Assembly (NCBI GenBank): GCA_947495125.1
Contig: CANLXL010000011.1
Coordinates: 1 to 64,000, forward strand
Direction: 5' to 3'
Length of the DNA stretch: 64,000 nt
From: an uncultured Flaviramulus sp.
Lineage (GTDB): Bacteria; Bacteroidota; Bacteroidia; Flavobacteriales; Flavobacteriaceae
Of this stretch, positions 32,669-39,549 are shown in pieces (the first letter of the stretch is position 1; every line of letters begins with the position of its first letter). The notes beneath the pieces are model-generated. The model searched no databases and was not told where the DNA came from. It saw only the letters and a list, made by a program, of their open reading frames with translations. The position numbers and the translations under genes are program-made.

Positions 32669-33734
32669 AAAAATGGTGTTACTTACGCTAGTAGCACTGA
32701 GTTTTTCGTTGCACTCGCAAGAAACGCTAACCAAAAAAATTGAGAAAACATTAGAAATGACTAATGCGGGAGAGCTATATATAAATAACAAATATGGCAA
32801 CGTAACAATTAACGGATGGGATCGCAATACTATTGAAATCATTATTGATATTAAAGTCACAAGCAAGAAAAAAGATGATGCAAAATCGCTGCTTGAGCGC
32901 ATTGATAGTCAAATTAAAGCCGCAGGAGATTATATTAGTGTCACCTCAGAATTTTCGGCAAAGAGTTCGAGTATCTTTTCCCGATACTTTAATAAAGTCA
33001 ATCCATTCGATTTCGACAAGAGTAATGTTGAAATAAATTATACGATCAACCTGCCTGTTAATGCTGAAATAGACCTTTCCAATAAATTTGGTGATGTTGT
33101 TTTAGAGAATTGGACGGGAAAATTAAAAGCCAACGTTCAGCATGGCGATCTATGGATTAATGAAACCATAACAAACGCCAATATCGATATGAAATTTGGT
33201 AAGCTAAGAACCAAATCCATTACTTATGGTACGGTAAGCTTAAAAAATGGCAGCGCAGACATTAAATACTCCAAAGATTTATTATTAAAAACCAGCGGAA
33301 GTACCATAGAAATTGAAACGGTTTCTAATCTGGAATTAGTTTCAAGTAAAGATGAAATCTTGATAGGAAATGTTGAAAAAATTGAAGGTCACCTCCTGTT
33401 CTCTAATGCACAAATCGATAATGTTGATAACGGGATTAGTTTAATAATGAAGGTTGCAGAGCTTAGAGTCTCAAAAATCAATCAGCCGGATGCTGTTGTA
33501 CATATAGAACAAGAATCTTCAGAAATAGTTTTAAACATATCAGATTTGGCTTTTAAATTTAATGCAACTCTGGAACAAGGCTTGCTTAGATTACCAAAAT
33601 CCTTTTCTAATATTAATACCAGCGTCATTGATAAAGGAAAGAGAATTCGCGAAATATCTGCCACCTATGGTAAGCTCAACCTTGGGGTATTTACCTTTAC
33701 TGGAAAAAAAGGCATTATAACACTAAAAGAATAA
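32643..33734 (+). CDS. DUF4097-like exported beta-repeat protein
   Basis: 363 residues, overlapping the previous gene by 26 nt. Signal peptide MMMYTCYKKMVLLTLVALSFSLHSQ; ATGs at 32643, 32646 and 32649 are all possible. The body is a run of short beta strands with the pattern seen in DUF4097/DUF2807 proteins ('NAGELYINNKYGNVTINGWDRN', 'NLPVNAEIDLSNKFGDVVLENW', 'VSLKNGSADIKYSKDLLLKTSG'). It would form a right-handed beta-helix-like solenoid in the periplasm or at the surface. No catalytic site. Often encoded with ECF systems of Bacteroidota; function unknown. Third gene of the sigma operon. Confidence 0.72.
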   Translation: MMMMYTCYKKMVLLTLVALSFSLHSQETLTKKIEKTLEMTNAGELYINNKYGNVTINGWDRNTIEIIIDIKVTSKKKDDAKSLLERIDSQIKAAGDYISVTSEFSAKSSSIFSRYFNKVNPFDFDKSNVEINYTINLPVNAEIDLSNKFGDVVLENWTGKLKANVQHGDLWINETITNANIDMKFGKLRTKSITYGTVSLKNGSADIKYSKDLLLKTSGSTIEIETVSNLELVSSKDEILIGNVEKIEGHLLFSNAQIDNVDNGISLIMKVAELRVSKINQPDAVVHIEQESSEIVLNISDLAFKFNATLEQGLLRLPKSFSNINTSVIDKGKRIREISATYGKLNLGVFTFTGKKGIITLKE

Positions 33735-33759
33735 TTATCTAAAAAAAAGTAATAGTACA

Positions 33760-33787
33760 TGCAACCTATTTAATTTTGCCTTGTCTA
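33760..33787 (+). promoter_or_regulatory. ECF-type promoter TGCAACC-N14-TTGTCTA (barrel gene)
   Basis: TGCAACC (33760-33766) and TTGTCTAT (33781-33788) with 14 nt between, the same as upstream of the sigma gene (31491-31518). This makes the downstream barrel protein a likely member of the sigma factor's regulon. Confidence 0.6.
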
Positions 33788-33818
33788 TTAGTAATAACTC
33801 TAACAAATTTTAAAAACT

Positions 33819-34481
33819 ATGAATCGGATTGCTTCTGTTTTTCTTTGCCTCTTTTTATGCGCTATATCTGCGATAAATGCACAAGAGTCAGACGAGTATA
33901 TTGAATTTAATGACCGTAAGAATACTGTACACGGTGTGTATTTAGGCATGGGTCTTTACTACGGTACCATAGATAAAGCAGACACGTATTCTGCAAGTTT
34001 TAAAATTGCCTATGTCGCCAATCAACAATTTGAAATTGGCTTTGTAGGTGTTGGTTTTTATTCCGATTTAAATGGACGAGGTCTTGATGTAAACATAAGG
34101 GATTTGGCAGGTGCTTATGGTGGTTTGCATTTGGAGCCCATTCTATTCGGGAAATCTAAAGTTAACTTGTCATTCCCGTTACTTATTGGTGCTGGTGGAG
34201 CCGTATTATTGAATGACGATATTGAAGATGTTGTCATAGACGAAGACGACTGGGAACCAATCTTTGTAGTAGAACCCGGTATTAATATGCTTTATAATAT
34301 AAACCGATATATCCAGTTAGAAGCGGGAATAAAATACAGATTTTCCAGCAAAGTAGATTTTCAACCCCAACACGGAATCTCTAACATTAATGGATATTCC
34401 GTGGGAATGGGTGTTAAAATAGGAGTTTTTAATATGGGAAGAAATCGATACAAAAAAAAAGATATAAACAATGAAAACTAA
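33819..34481 (+). CDS. Outer-membrane beta-barrel-like protein of the ECF locus
   Basis: 220 residues. Signal peptide MNRIASVFLCLFLCAISAINAQ. The mature part has alternating amphipathic strands typical of a small barrel ('GVYLGMGLYYGTID', 'YSASFKIAYVANQQFEIGFVGVGFY', 'KVNLSFPLLIGAGGAVLL', 'YIQLEAGIKYRF', 'YSVGMGVKIGVF'), with an acidic extracellular loop ('LNDDIEDVVIDEDDWEP'). The C-terminus has an unusual hydrophilic Lys/Asn tail (RNRYKKKDINNEN). It is driven by its own ECF-type promoter. No specific porin or enzyme family was recognised. Confidence 0.72.
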   Translation: MNRIASVFLCLFLCAISAINAQESDEYIEFNDRKNTVHGVYLGMGLYYGTIDKADTYSASFKIAYVANQQFEIGFVGVGFYSDLNGRGLDVNIRDLAGAYGGLHLEPILFGKSKVNLSFPLLIGAGGAVLLNDDIEDVVIDEDDWEPIFVVEPGINMLYNINRYIQLEAGIKYRFSSKVDFQPQHGISNINGYSVGMGVKIGVFNMGRNRYKKKDINNEN

Positions 34482-34626
34482 AAAACTAAAGGTTATTATG
34501 AATACCAAGTATGTATTCGCCACGAACAATCAGGTAAGGTTAAAGAATAACATCGAAGACGAATGGTTTCCTATTAACTTCCAATGGATTCCGGTTATGA
34601 AATTAAATGAAAACATGAATCAATAA
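34471..34626 (+). CDS. Small ORF (51 aa) between barrel and DUF2807 genes
   Basis: ATG at 34471 overlaps the end of the barrel gene by 11 nt and the frame stops at 34626. The peptide is basic at its start (KTKKLKVI), contains aromatic motifs (EDEWFPINFQWIPVM) and is not hydrophobic enough for a membrane segment. Translational coupling to the gene before it is plausible. I do not recognise it and it could be chance. Confidence 0.35.
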   Translation: MKTKKLKVIMNTKYVFATNNQVRLKNNIEDEWFPINFQWIPVMKLNENMNQ

Positions 34627-34660
34627 GCCACTGTTCCTAATCAAAACAGTATAATTCTCA

Positions 34661-35407
34661 ATGTCTAAATCAATCAAAATGAAATCGAACAGCATATATA
34701 CATTATTAGTTGCTATTGTCTTACTTGTTACTGCATGCAGTATTGATACTATAAGAGTTGCACCAGATGATACTATTACCACCAAAGACGTCACGATTGG
34801 TGATTTTGAAGCCGTAGAAATTGCCAATAATTTTAAGGCCTATATTACATTTTCTGACACCGAAGAACACGTAGAAATTGAGGCCAATGAAAATTTGCAT
34901 AAATATATTACCGCGACAATAAAGGGGAATAGACTCATCGTGCGCCTTAAAAATCATGTTAATATTAAAGGGCAGGAAACTTTAAATGTGTACATAACAA
35001 CGAAGTCCATTACAGATTTTAAAGTAGCGGCAGATTCAAACATTTACCTTGAGAATGCATTAATCACGGAGGACGCAAAAATAAAGATAACGGCAGACAG
35101 CTTCTTTTCCGGTGAAGTTCGGGTGGATGATTTACAACTCATCGTTGCAGCCGATGCTAGAGCCGACTTAAACGGGTATACAAAGTTTTTAGACGCCAAT
35201 CTTTCAGCCGATGCAAAACTTTCGGATTTCGATCTGGAAGTTGACGATTTAAAAATTAAAATGTCTGCCGATTGTAATGCCGATATTACTGTAAATAATT
35301 CCATAGACATTGAAGCTTTTGCCGATTGCAGGCTAAGATATAAAGGGAATGCTACTGTTGTGCATGAAATCTTAAAAGCGGATTCAAAAATTATTAAAGT
35401 AGATTAG
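34661..35407 (+). CDS. DUF2807 (head-GIN) lipoprotein
   Basis: 248 residues with a lipobox (IYTLLVAIVLLVTACS); an ATG at 34679 gives a shorter, equally good signal. The body is a DUF2807-type beta-solenoid with repeated strand pairs ('FEAVEIANNFKAYITFSDTE', 'ETLNVYITTKSITDFKVAADS', 'DARADLNGYTKFLDANLSADAKLSDFD' in parts). Residue pattern 'x-A-D-S/A/C-x' recurs, which marks coil turns. DUF2807 proteins are common exported partners of Bacteroidota ECF and two-component loci; the role is thought to be surface or envelope interaction. It ends four bases inside the convergent EamA gene, and is the last plausible member of the ECF locus. Confidence 0.8.
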   Translation: MSKSIKMKSNSIYTLLVAIVLLVTACSIDTIRVAPDDTITTKDVTIGDFEAVEIANNFKAYITFSDTEEHVEIEANENLHKYITATIKGNRLIVRLKNHVNIKGQETLNVYITTKSITDFKVAADSNIYLENALITEDAKIKITADSFFSGEVRVDDLQLIVAADARADLNGYTKFLDANLSADAKLSDFDLEVDDLKIKMSADCNADITVNNSIDIEAFADCRLRYKGNATVVHEILKADSKIIKVD

Positions 35408-36294
35408 GAGGTACGCCTTGATTTATACAGGACGTTTAAAATCAAGCCTCCAATAATTAAAGAAATACCCAGCAAACTCCAAAAGGTATAAATTTCTCCA
35501 AACAGGGACACTCCAAAAATTACGGTAAAAATAACCTCTATATATTTTAACGGTGCGACCTGATTGGTTTTAGCCACTTGAAAGGCCTTAGTCATATAAA
35601 CCTGTCCGAAATACCCAAATACCCCAAGACCAAATAACAATACCCAATCCAAACCCGCTGGGTTTACCCAACTGTGTATTGAAAGTATCCCTCCGACTAT
35701 TGCAGCAATCACCATAAAATAATTAACAATAACGACGGGATGTTCGCTTTTGCCAATTTTACTTATAATGACGTACACTAATCCACTAAAAACAGCAGCT
35801 GTTATGGCGAATATTAATCCCTTAAAATCAAGGTCAGTCCCCAAACCTTTAAGTACGAGAACACCAATAAAGGCTATTAAAAAAAACAACCATTGTAGTG
35901 GTCTTATTGTCTCGTTCAAGACTGCCACCGCAAAAACAGCCGCAAAAATCGGTGCTATGTAACGTAAAGTTACAGCGGTTCCAATGGGCAAATACTTAGT
36001 AGATAGAAAAAAAAAGGCCATTGAAGTAACCCCCACCAGTCCTCTTAAAATGAGCAGTTTATGATTATTTCCAAAAACCGGAATCTTACTTCTATAGAGA
36101 AAGCCAAAAGTGAAAACCAACGAACTAAGCGCTCTAAAAAACACTATTTGAAATGCATTTATATGAATTAGGTGTTTAACTGTTGCATTCATACAGGCAA
36201 AAGCAAATGTACTTATAAGCATGAACTTTATGGCGGATTTAACGTCCAATTCCTCTCGGTTTAAATTTCCGTTTTGAATTAATAAAATAAACAC
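35404..36294 (-). CDS. EamA-family (DMT) transporter, copy 2
   Basis: 296 residues with about ten membrane helices in two EamA repeats ('FMLISTFAFACMNATVKHLI', 'FQIVFFRALSSLVFTFGFLY', 'FFLSTKYLPIGTAVTLRYIAPIFAAVFAVAVL' in parts). It probably exports a small metabolite. The start is unsettled: the ATG at 36294 lies 56 nt inside the preceding EamA gene, and the homology-like region starts near 'DVKSAIKFM'; a TTG at 36249 or the Met at 36216 could be used instead. The overlap with the upstream gene makes translational coupling likely. The C-terminus overlaps the convergent DUF2807 gene by four bases. Confidence 0.87.
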   Translation of the reverse strand: MFILLIQNGNLNREELDVKSAIKFMLISTFAFACMNATVKHLIHINAFQIVFFRALSSLVFTFGFLYRSKIPVFGNNHKLLILRGLVGVTSMAFFFLSTKYLPIGTAVTLRYIAPIFAAVFAVAVLNETIRPLQWLFFLIAFIGVLVLKGLGTDLDFKGLIFAITAAVFSGLVYVIISKIGKSEHPVVIVNYFMVIAAIVGGILSIHSWVNPAGLDWVLLFGLGVFGYFGQVYMTKAFQVAKTNQVAPLKYIEVIFTVIFGVSLFGEIYTFWSLLGISLIIGGLILNVLYKSRRTS

Positions 36295-37153
36295 CGGTAA
36301 GTAATACGACGGCGGCTATAACGGATTGTAAGCTAATATGTTCGTTCAATACCCACCACCCCAGTAGCAATGCAATAATAGGATTAACGTAAGTAGATGT
36401 TGCCACTTTTTCAGGAGACACTTCTTTTAACAAATAATTAAAGGCTGTAAAAGCGACGATACTGCCAAATAAGGTCAGGCCGATCATGGACCACTGTACA
36501 TGAGTACTCCAGGTTGCCGGAGAAGACCATGTTTCGCCAAGGCATAGGCTAACTATTCCCAACATGATACCACCTGTAAACATCTGATAGCCTGTATTTA
36601 CAAAAGCATTTTTAGGCAAATCTGCTTTCCCAACAAATATGCTCGCATAGGCCCAACTTATCATACAGGCAAAAATCAAGATCATACCGGTAATTTGACC
36701 GTCTTGACTTATTAATTGTTTTTGACTTACTAAAAGAAAAATACCCATAAAACCTAAGAATACACCAATTAAGGACATCGGTGATATTTTCTTTCCCTGG
36801 AGAATGCGCATTAAAATGAGAACAACCAGTGGCTGTGCTGATATTTCTAAAGCGGCAAAACCACTATCAACAAAATTAAGTGCCCAAACCACAACACCAT
36901 TACCAAAAGTTAAAAATAAAAAACCAGCAATAGTGGTGTTTTTAAGCTGAACTTTAGTGATTGAAATACTTATTTTTAAAGCTTTAGCAATACCAAAAAT
37001 TAATAATCCTGCAATAATAAATCTGATAGCAGCTAATTTAAACGCGGGTAATTCTGTTACCGCTATTTTATTAAGAAGATATGTAGACCCCCAAATAACA
37101 TAAATTGCAAAAAAGGCTAATACAATAAGAACTGTTTTGCGAGGTAAACCCAT
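36239..37153 (-). CDS. EamA-family (DMT) transporter, copy 1
   Basis: 304 residues with about ten membrane helices. The EamA signature is clear: 'VLIVLAFFAIYVIWGSTYLLNKIAV', 'AFKLAAIRFIIAGLLIFGIA', 'FGNGVVVWALNFVDSGFAAL', and, in the second repeat, 'ASTYVNPIIALLLGWWVLNE' (each seen as part of a longer helix). Likely an efflux carrier for amino acids or related metabolites; no substrate can be inferred. It precedes a second EamA gene with which it overlaps by 56 nt. The two are diverged paralogues rather than a recent duplication. Confidence 0.88.
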   Translation of the reverse strand: MGLPRKTVLIVLAFFAIYVIWGSTYLLNKIAVTELPAFKLAAIRFIIAGLLIFGIAKALKISISITKVQLKNTTIAGFLFLTFGNGVVVWALNFVDSGFAALEISAQPLVVLILMRILQGKKISPMSLIGVFLGFMGIFLLVSQKQLISQDGQITGMILIFACMISWAYASIFVGKADLPKNAFVNTGYQMFTGGIMLGIVSLCLGETWSSPATWSTHVQWSMIGLTLFGSIVAFTAFNYLLKEVSPEKVATSTYVNPIIALLLGWWVLNEHISLQSVIAAVVLLTGVYFINSKRKFKPRGIGR

Positions 37154-37184
37154 TAGTACAGGGACTGGTTATGTAAACAAATGA

Positions 37185-37637
37185 TTATATTTTTTTTACA
37201 CGAACGGCATTCATGCCTTTTAAGCCACGCTCTAACTCATAAGTAACTTTGTTGTTCTCTTCAATATCTTCAAGAAGCCCACTAACATGAACAAAATATT
37301 TTTCTTGAGTCATACCGTCAATAATAAACCCAAATCCTTTAGAATGATCAAAGAATGATACTTTTCCCTCTCTGTTTGCCGGCACCTCGTCTTCTCTATC
37401 TTCTTTCTTTGGAACGCCAATTTCAATACTTTCAGCTTCCACTTTTTCACGCATAGCAGGATCAGGCGGGGTATCTGTTAAATTTCCATTAAAATCTACG
37501 TAAGCGAATTGAATACCTTGAGGATTTTCTTTAGCTTCAGCTCTGCGAGCTTCTTTCTTTTTTTGTTTTTCTTCTCGTTTTTTTAAGCGCTTTTTTTCTT
37601 TTTCTATTTTATTAAATGTTACTTGCGATTTTGCCAT
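37185..37637 (-). CDS. Cold-shock-domain protein with basic coiled-coil N-terminus
   Basis: 150 residues. Residues 5-40 are a Lys/Glu-rich helix (NKIEKEKKRLKKREEKQKK and KEARRAEAK), a linker carries acidic stretches, and residues about 88-150 are a cold-shock (OB-fold) domain: 'GKVSFFDHSKGFGFIID' contains RNP1 (KGFGFI) and 'KYFVHVSGL' contains RNP2 (FVHV). The single CSD should bind RNA or single-stranded DNA, and the basic helix could add affinity or ribosome binding. Similar extended CSD proteins are common in Bacteroidota. A palindrome (TGACGTA-N4-TACGTCA) lies 50-67 nt upstream. Confidence 0.88.
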   Translation of the reverse strand: MAKSQVTFNKIEKEKKRLKKREEKQKKKEARRAEAKENPQGIQFAYVDFNGNLTDTPPDPAMREKVEAESIEIGVPKKEDREDEVPANREGKVSFFDHSKGFGFIIDGMTQEKYFVHVSGLLEDIEENNKVTYELERGLKGMNAVRVKKI

Positions 37638-37686
37638 TGAATATATTTCTGTTATTAAAGGGTTACTAAATTGTCTGGTTTAAGAG

Positions 37687-37704
37687 TGACGTAAAGGTAC
37701 GTCA
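37687..37704. promoter_or_regulatory. Palindrome TGACGTA-N4-TACGTCA before the cold-shock gene
   Basis: A perfect 7-bp inverted repeat with a 4-nt loop, 50-67 nt upstream of the CSD ATG at 37637. It resembles a binding site for a dimeric transcription factor (TGACGTCA-like core). No T-tract follows. Confidence 0.35.
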
Positions 37705-37752
37705 TATTTTTTTTGTTGCTAAATTTTAGATTGGCAAAATTTTCTGAAGGCA

Positions 37753-39306
37753 TTAATCTTCGGGGGGATATCCATGAATTTCTTCAAAAACATCATCAAA
37801 ATTAGTACGCAAATAAGAATTTAGTTTTTTTCTATAATCACCTTTTAACCAGTCTACAAAATTGTAGGTGCTTTTACTGATACATTTTGTATAACGTTGA
37901 ATTCTAAAATCAATATCATCACCTAACATTTTGGCTAGAGCCAAAGCATCATAAACATCTTCGCTATTTTCTATACAAATCTTACCATGCTGAGCAATAG
38001 AGCGTTCTAACACCACCTTTGACGATTCTCCAGCCTTCACAGATTCCACATACGTTCGCTGAATATCAAAATAAACATCTTTAGATTTAGCGAATTCTGC
38101 ACGTAATGAATCGGGCATTTCATATCTAAAATTGCTTTCCAGTTCCTCGTCACTTAAAATAGCGTCCAAATAATAATTTGGAGATCTAAATATTTTTTGC
38201 CAGTCCAAATCGTCACCCCAAGGTCCGAATCTGTGAAAATTATTCCCCAAATCTATAACACTAAATGTTGACTTGTCTTTTAAAATACGAGAGCCACGAC
38301 CTATCATTTGGTAATATAGTGTTAAGGATTTCGTTGCTCTATTTAAAATAATACTCTCCACCGTCGGCTCATCAAATCCTGTCGTTAAAATGCTTACCGA
38401 TGTTAATATCGCATCCGGTGTATTTTTAAACCATTTTAAAATAAGTGCTCTTTCTTTTTTTGAATTGGTATTATCTAAATGTGCAACAGGATAGCCTGCA
38501 GCTCTAAACGTATCATAAACATGTAAAGACGTATTTATTCCGTTATTGAATATCAATGTTTTCTTGCCCTTAGAACGTTCTTCATAAGCCTGCAATAGCT
38601 TAGACAGCATATCATTATCTGTATATAAATCTTCAGATGATTTAACCGTATAATCACCATTAGCACCAACAACCAGCGATGTCAATCCTACATTATACGA
38701 AAACATTTCAGCTCGTGCTAAAAAACCATTTTCTATAAGAGACTCAATGGTTTCACCTACAATTAACTCGTCATAATTGTCAGTCATAGGTAATTCCATA
38801 CTAGAACTCAAAGGTGTTGCTGTAACACCTAAAATAAAGGACTGACTAAAAAACTTAAATAGCTTTGTGAATGAATTGTAGTGCGCCTCATCAATAATAA
38901 CCAAACCAATATCAGATATATCTAGCTTATCATCATTTAACCTGTTATTTAAAGTTTCTACCATCGCAACAAAGCAGGAGTAATTAGATTGATCATCCAA
39001 ATCAGCTTTACTATCTACAACTTTATTTACAACACCAAATTCGGTAAGCATATGAGACGTTTGCCTGCATAACTCAATACGGTGTGTCATGACTAACACT
39101 TTTTTTTGATGATGCTTTAAATATTGTCTTACAATTTCAGAAAATATGACAGTTTTACCGCCACCGGTAGGTAATTGATAAAGCAAATGATAATCTGAAG
39201 GCGATTCTTCAAAACTTTTGAAAATTTTATCAATGGCCCCTTTTTGATAGCTATATAGGTCTTTACCGGTTTTTCTTTCTTCTAATTCTAATGTAGATAT
39301 GGACAT
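37753..39306 (-). CDS. SF2 DEAD/DEAH-box helicase
   Basis: 517 residues. RecA-like domain 1: Walker A at about 46-52 ('LPTGGGKTVIF', K51), motif Ia ('VLVMTHRIELCRQ'), DEAH box at 139-142 ('VIIDEAHYNSF') and motif III ('ILGVTATPL'). Domain 2: 'KTLIFNNGINTSLHVYDTF', 'LTTGFDEPTVESIILNRATKS' and motif VI ('YYQMIGRGSRIL'). The C-terminal ~150 residues have no recognised domain. This is a stand-alone helicase related to the RAD25/type III restriction-type SF2 group; a nucleic-acid remodelling role is likely but the substrate is unknown. A TATTTTTG -7 box lies 22-29 nt upstream of the ATG. Confidence 0.9.
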   Translation of the reverse strand: MSISTLELEERKTGKDLYSYQKGAIDKIFKSFEESPSDYHLLYQLPTGGGKTVIFSEIVRQYLKHHQKKVLVMTHRIELCRQTSHMLTEFGVVNKVVDSKADLDDQSNYSCFVAMVETLNNRLNDDKLDISDIGLVIIDEAHYNSFTKLFKFFSQSFILGVTATPLSSSMELPMTDNYDELIVGETIESLIENGFLARAEMFSYNVGLTSLVVGANGDYTVKSSEDLYTDNDMLSKLLQAYEERSKGKKTLIFNNGINTSLHVYDTFRAAGYPVAHLDNTNSKKERALILKWFKNTPDAILTSVSILTTGFDEPTVESIILNRATKSLTLYYQMIGRGSRILKDKSTFSVIDLGNNFHRFGPWGDDLDWQKIFRSPNYYLDAILSDEELESNFRYEMPDSLRAEFAKSKDVYFDIQRTYVESVKAGESSKVVLERSIAQHGKICIENSEDVYDALALAKMLGDDIDFRIQRYTKCISKSTYNFVDWLKGDYRKKLNSYLRTNFDDVFEEIHGYPPED

Positions 39307-39327
39307 TCAATTAATTTTTATGACGTG

Positions 39328-39335
39328 CAAAAATA
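39328..39335 (-). promoter_or_regulatory. TATTTTTG -7 element of the helicase gene
   Basis: On the minus strand TATTTTTG matches TAnnTTTG; a -33 TTG at the correct distance is not evident. The leader would be short (~16 nt). Confidence 0.35.
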
Positions 39336-39466
39336 ACATCTTTAAAGGGTTTATGACGAATGTTTAGGTGAAAATTATAAATGATTTCTTTTTATTTAAA
39401 AAAATATTGCAAAAACTATTAAAACTTTTAATAAATACATAATCTTGATAATTTAATTGTTTAATC

Positions 39467-39496
39467 TGTAACAAAATGGAAAATAAAACATCTAAC
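39467..39496 (+). promoter_or_regulatory. Possible ECF-type promoter (TGTAACA-N16-ATCTAAC)
   Basis: TGTAACA (39467-39473), 16 nt, then ATCTAAC (39490-39496). The spacing is the same as for TGTAACA-N16-GTCTAC before the small peptide cluster, but the -10 begins A rather than G. Weaker than the other sites; it would drive the S9 peptidase gene with a leader of ~50 nt. Confidence 0.3.
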
Positions 39497-39549
39497 CTTT
39501 TAATTATTAAATACTAAAAAACACTAATTACTAATTCTTATTCTACAAA

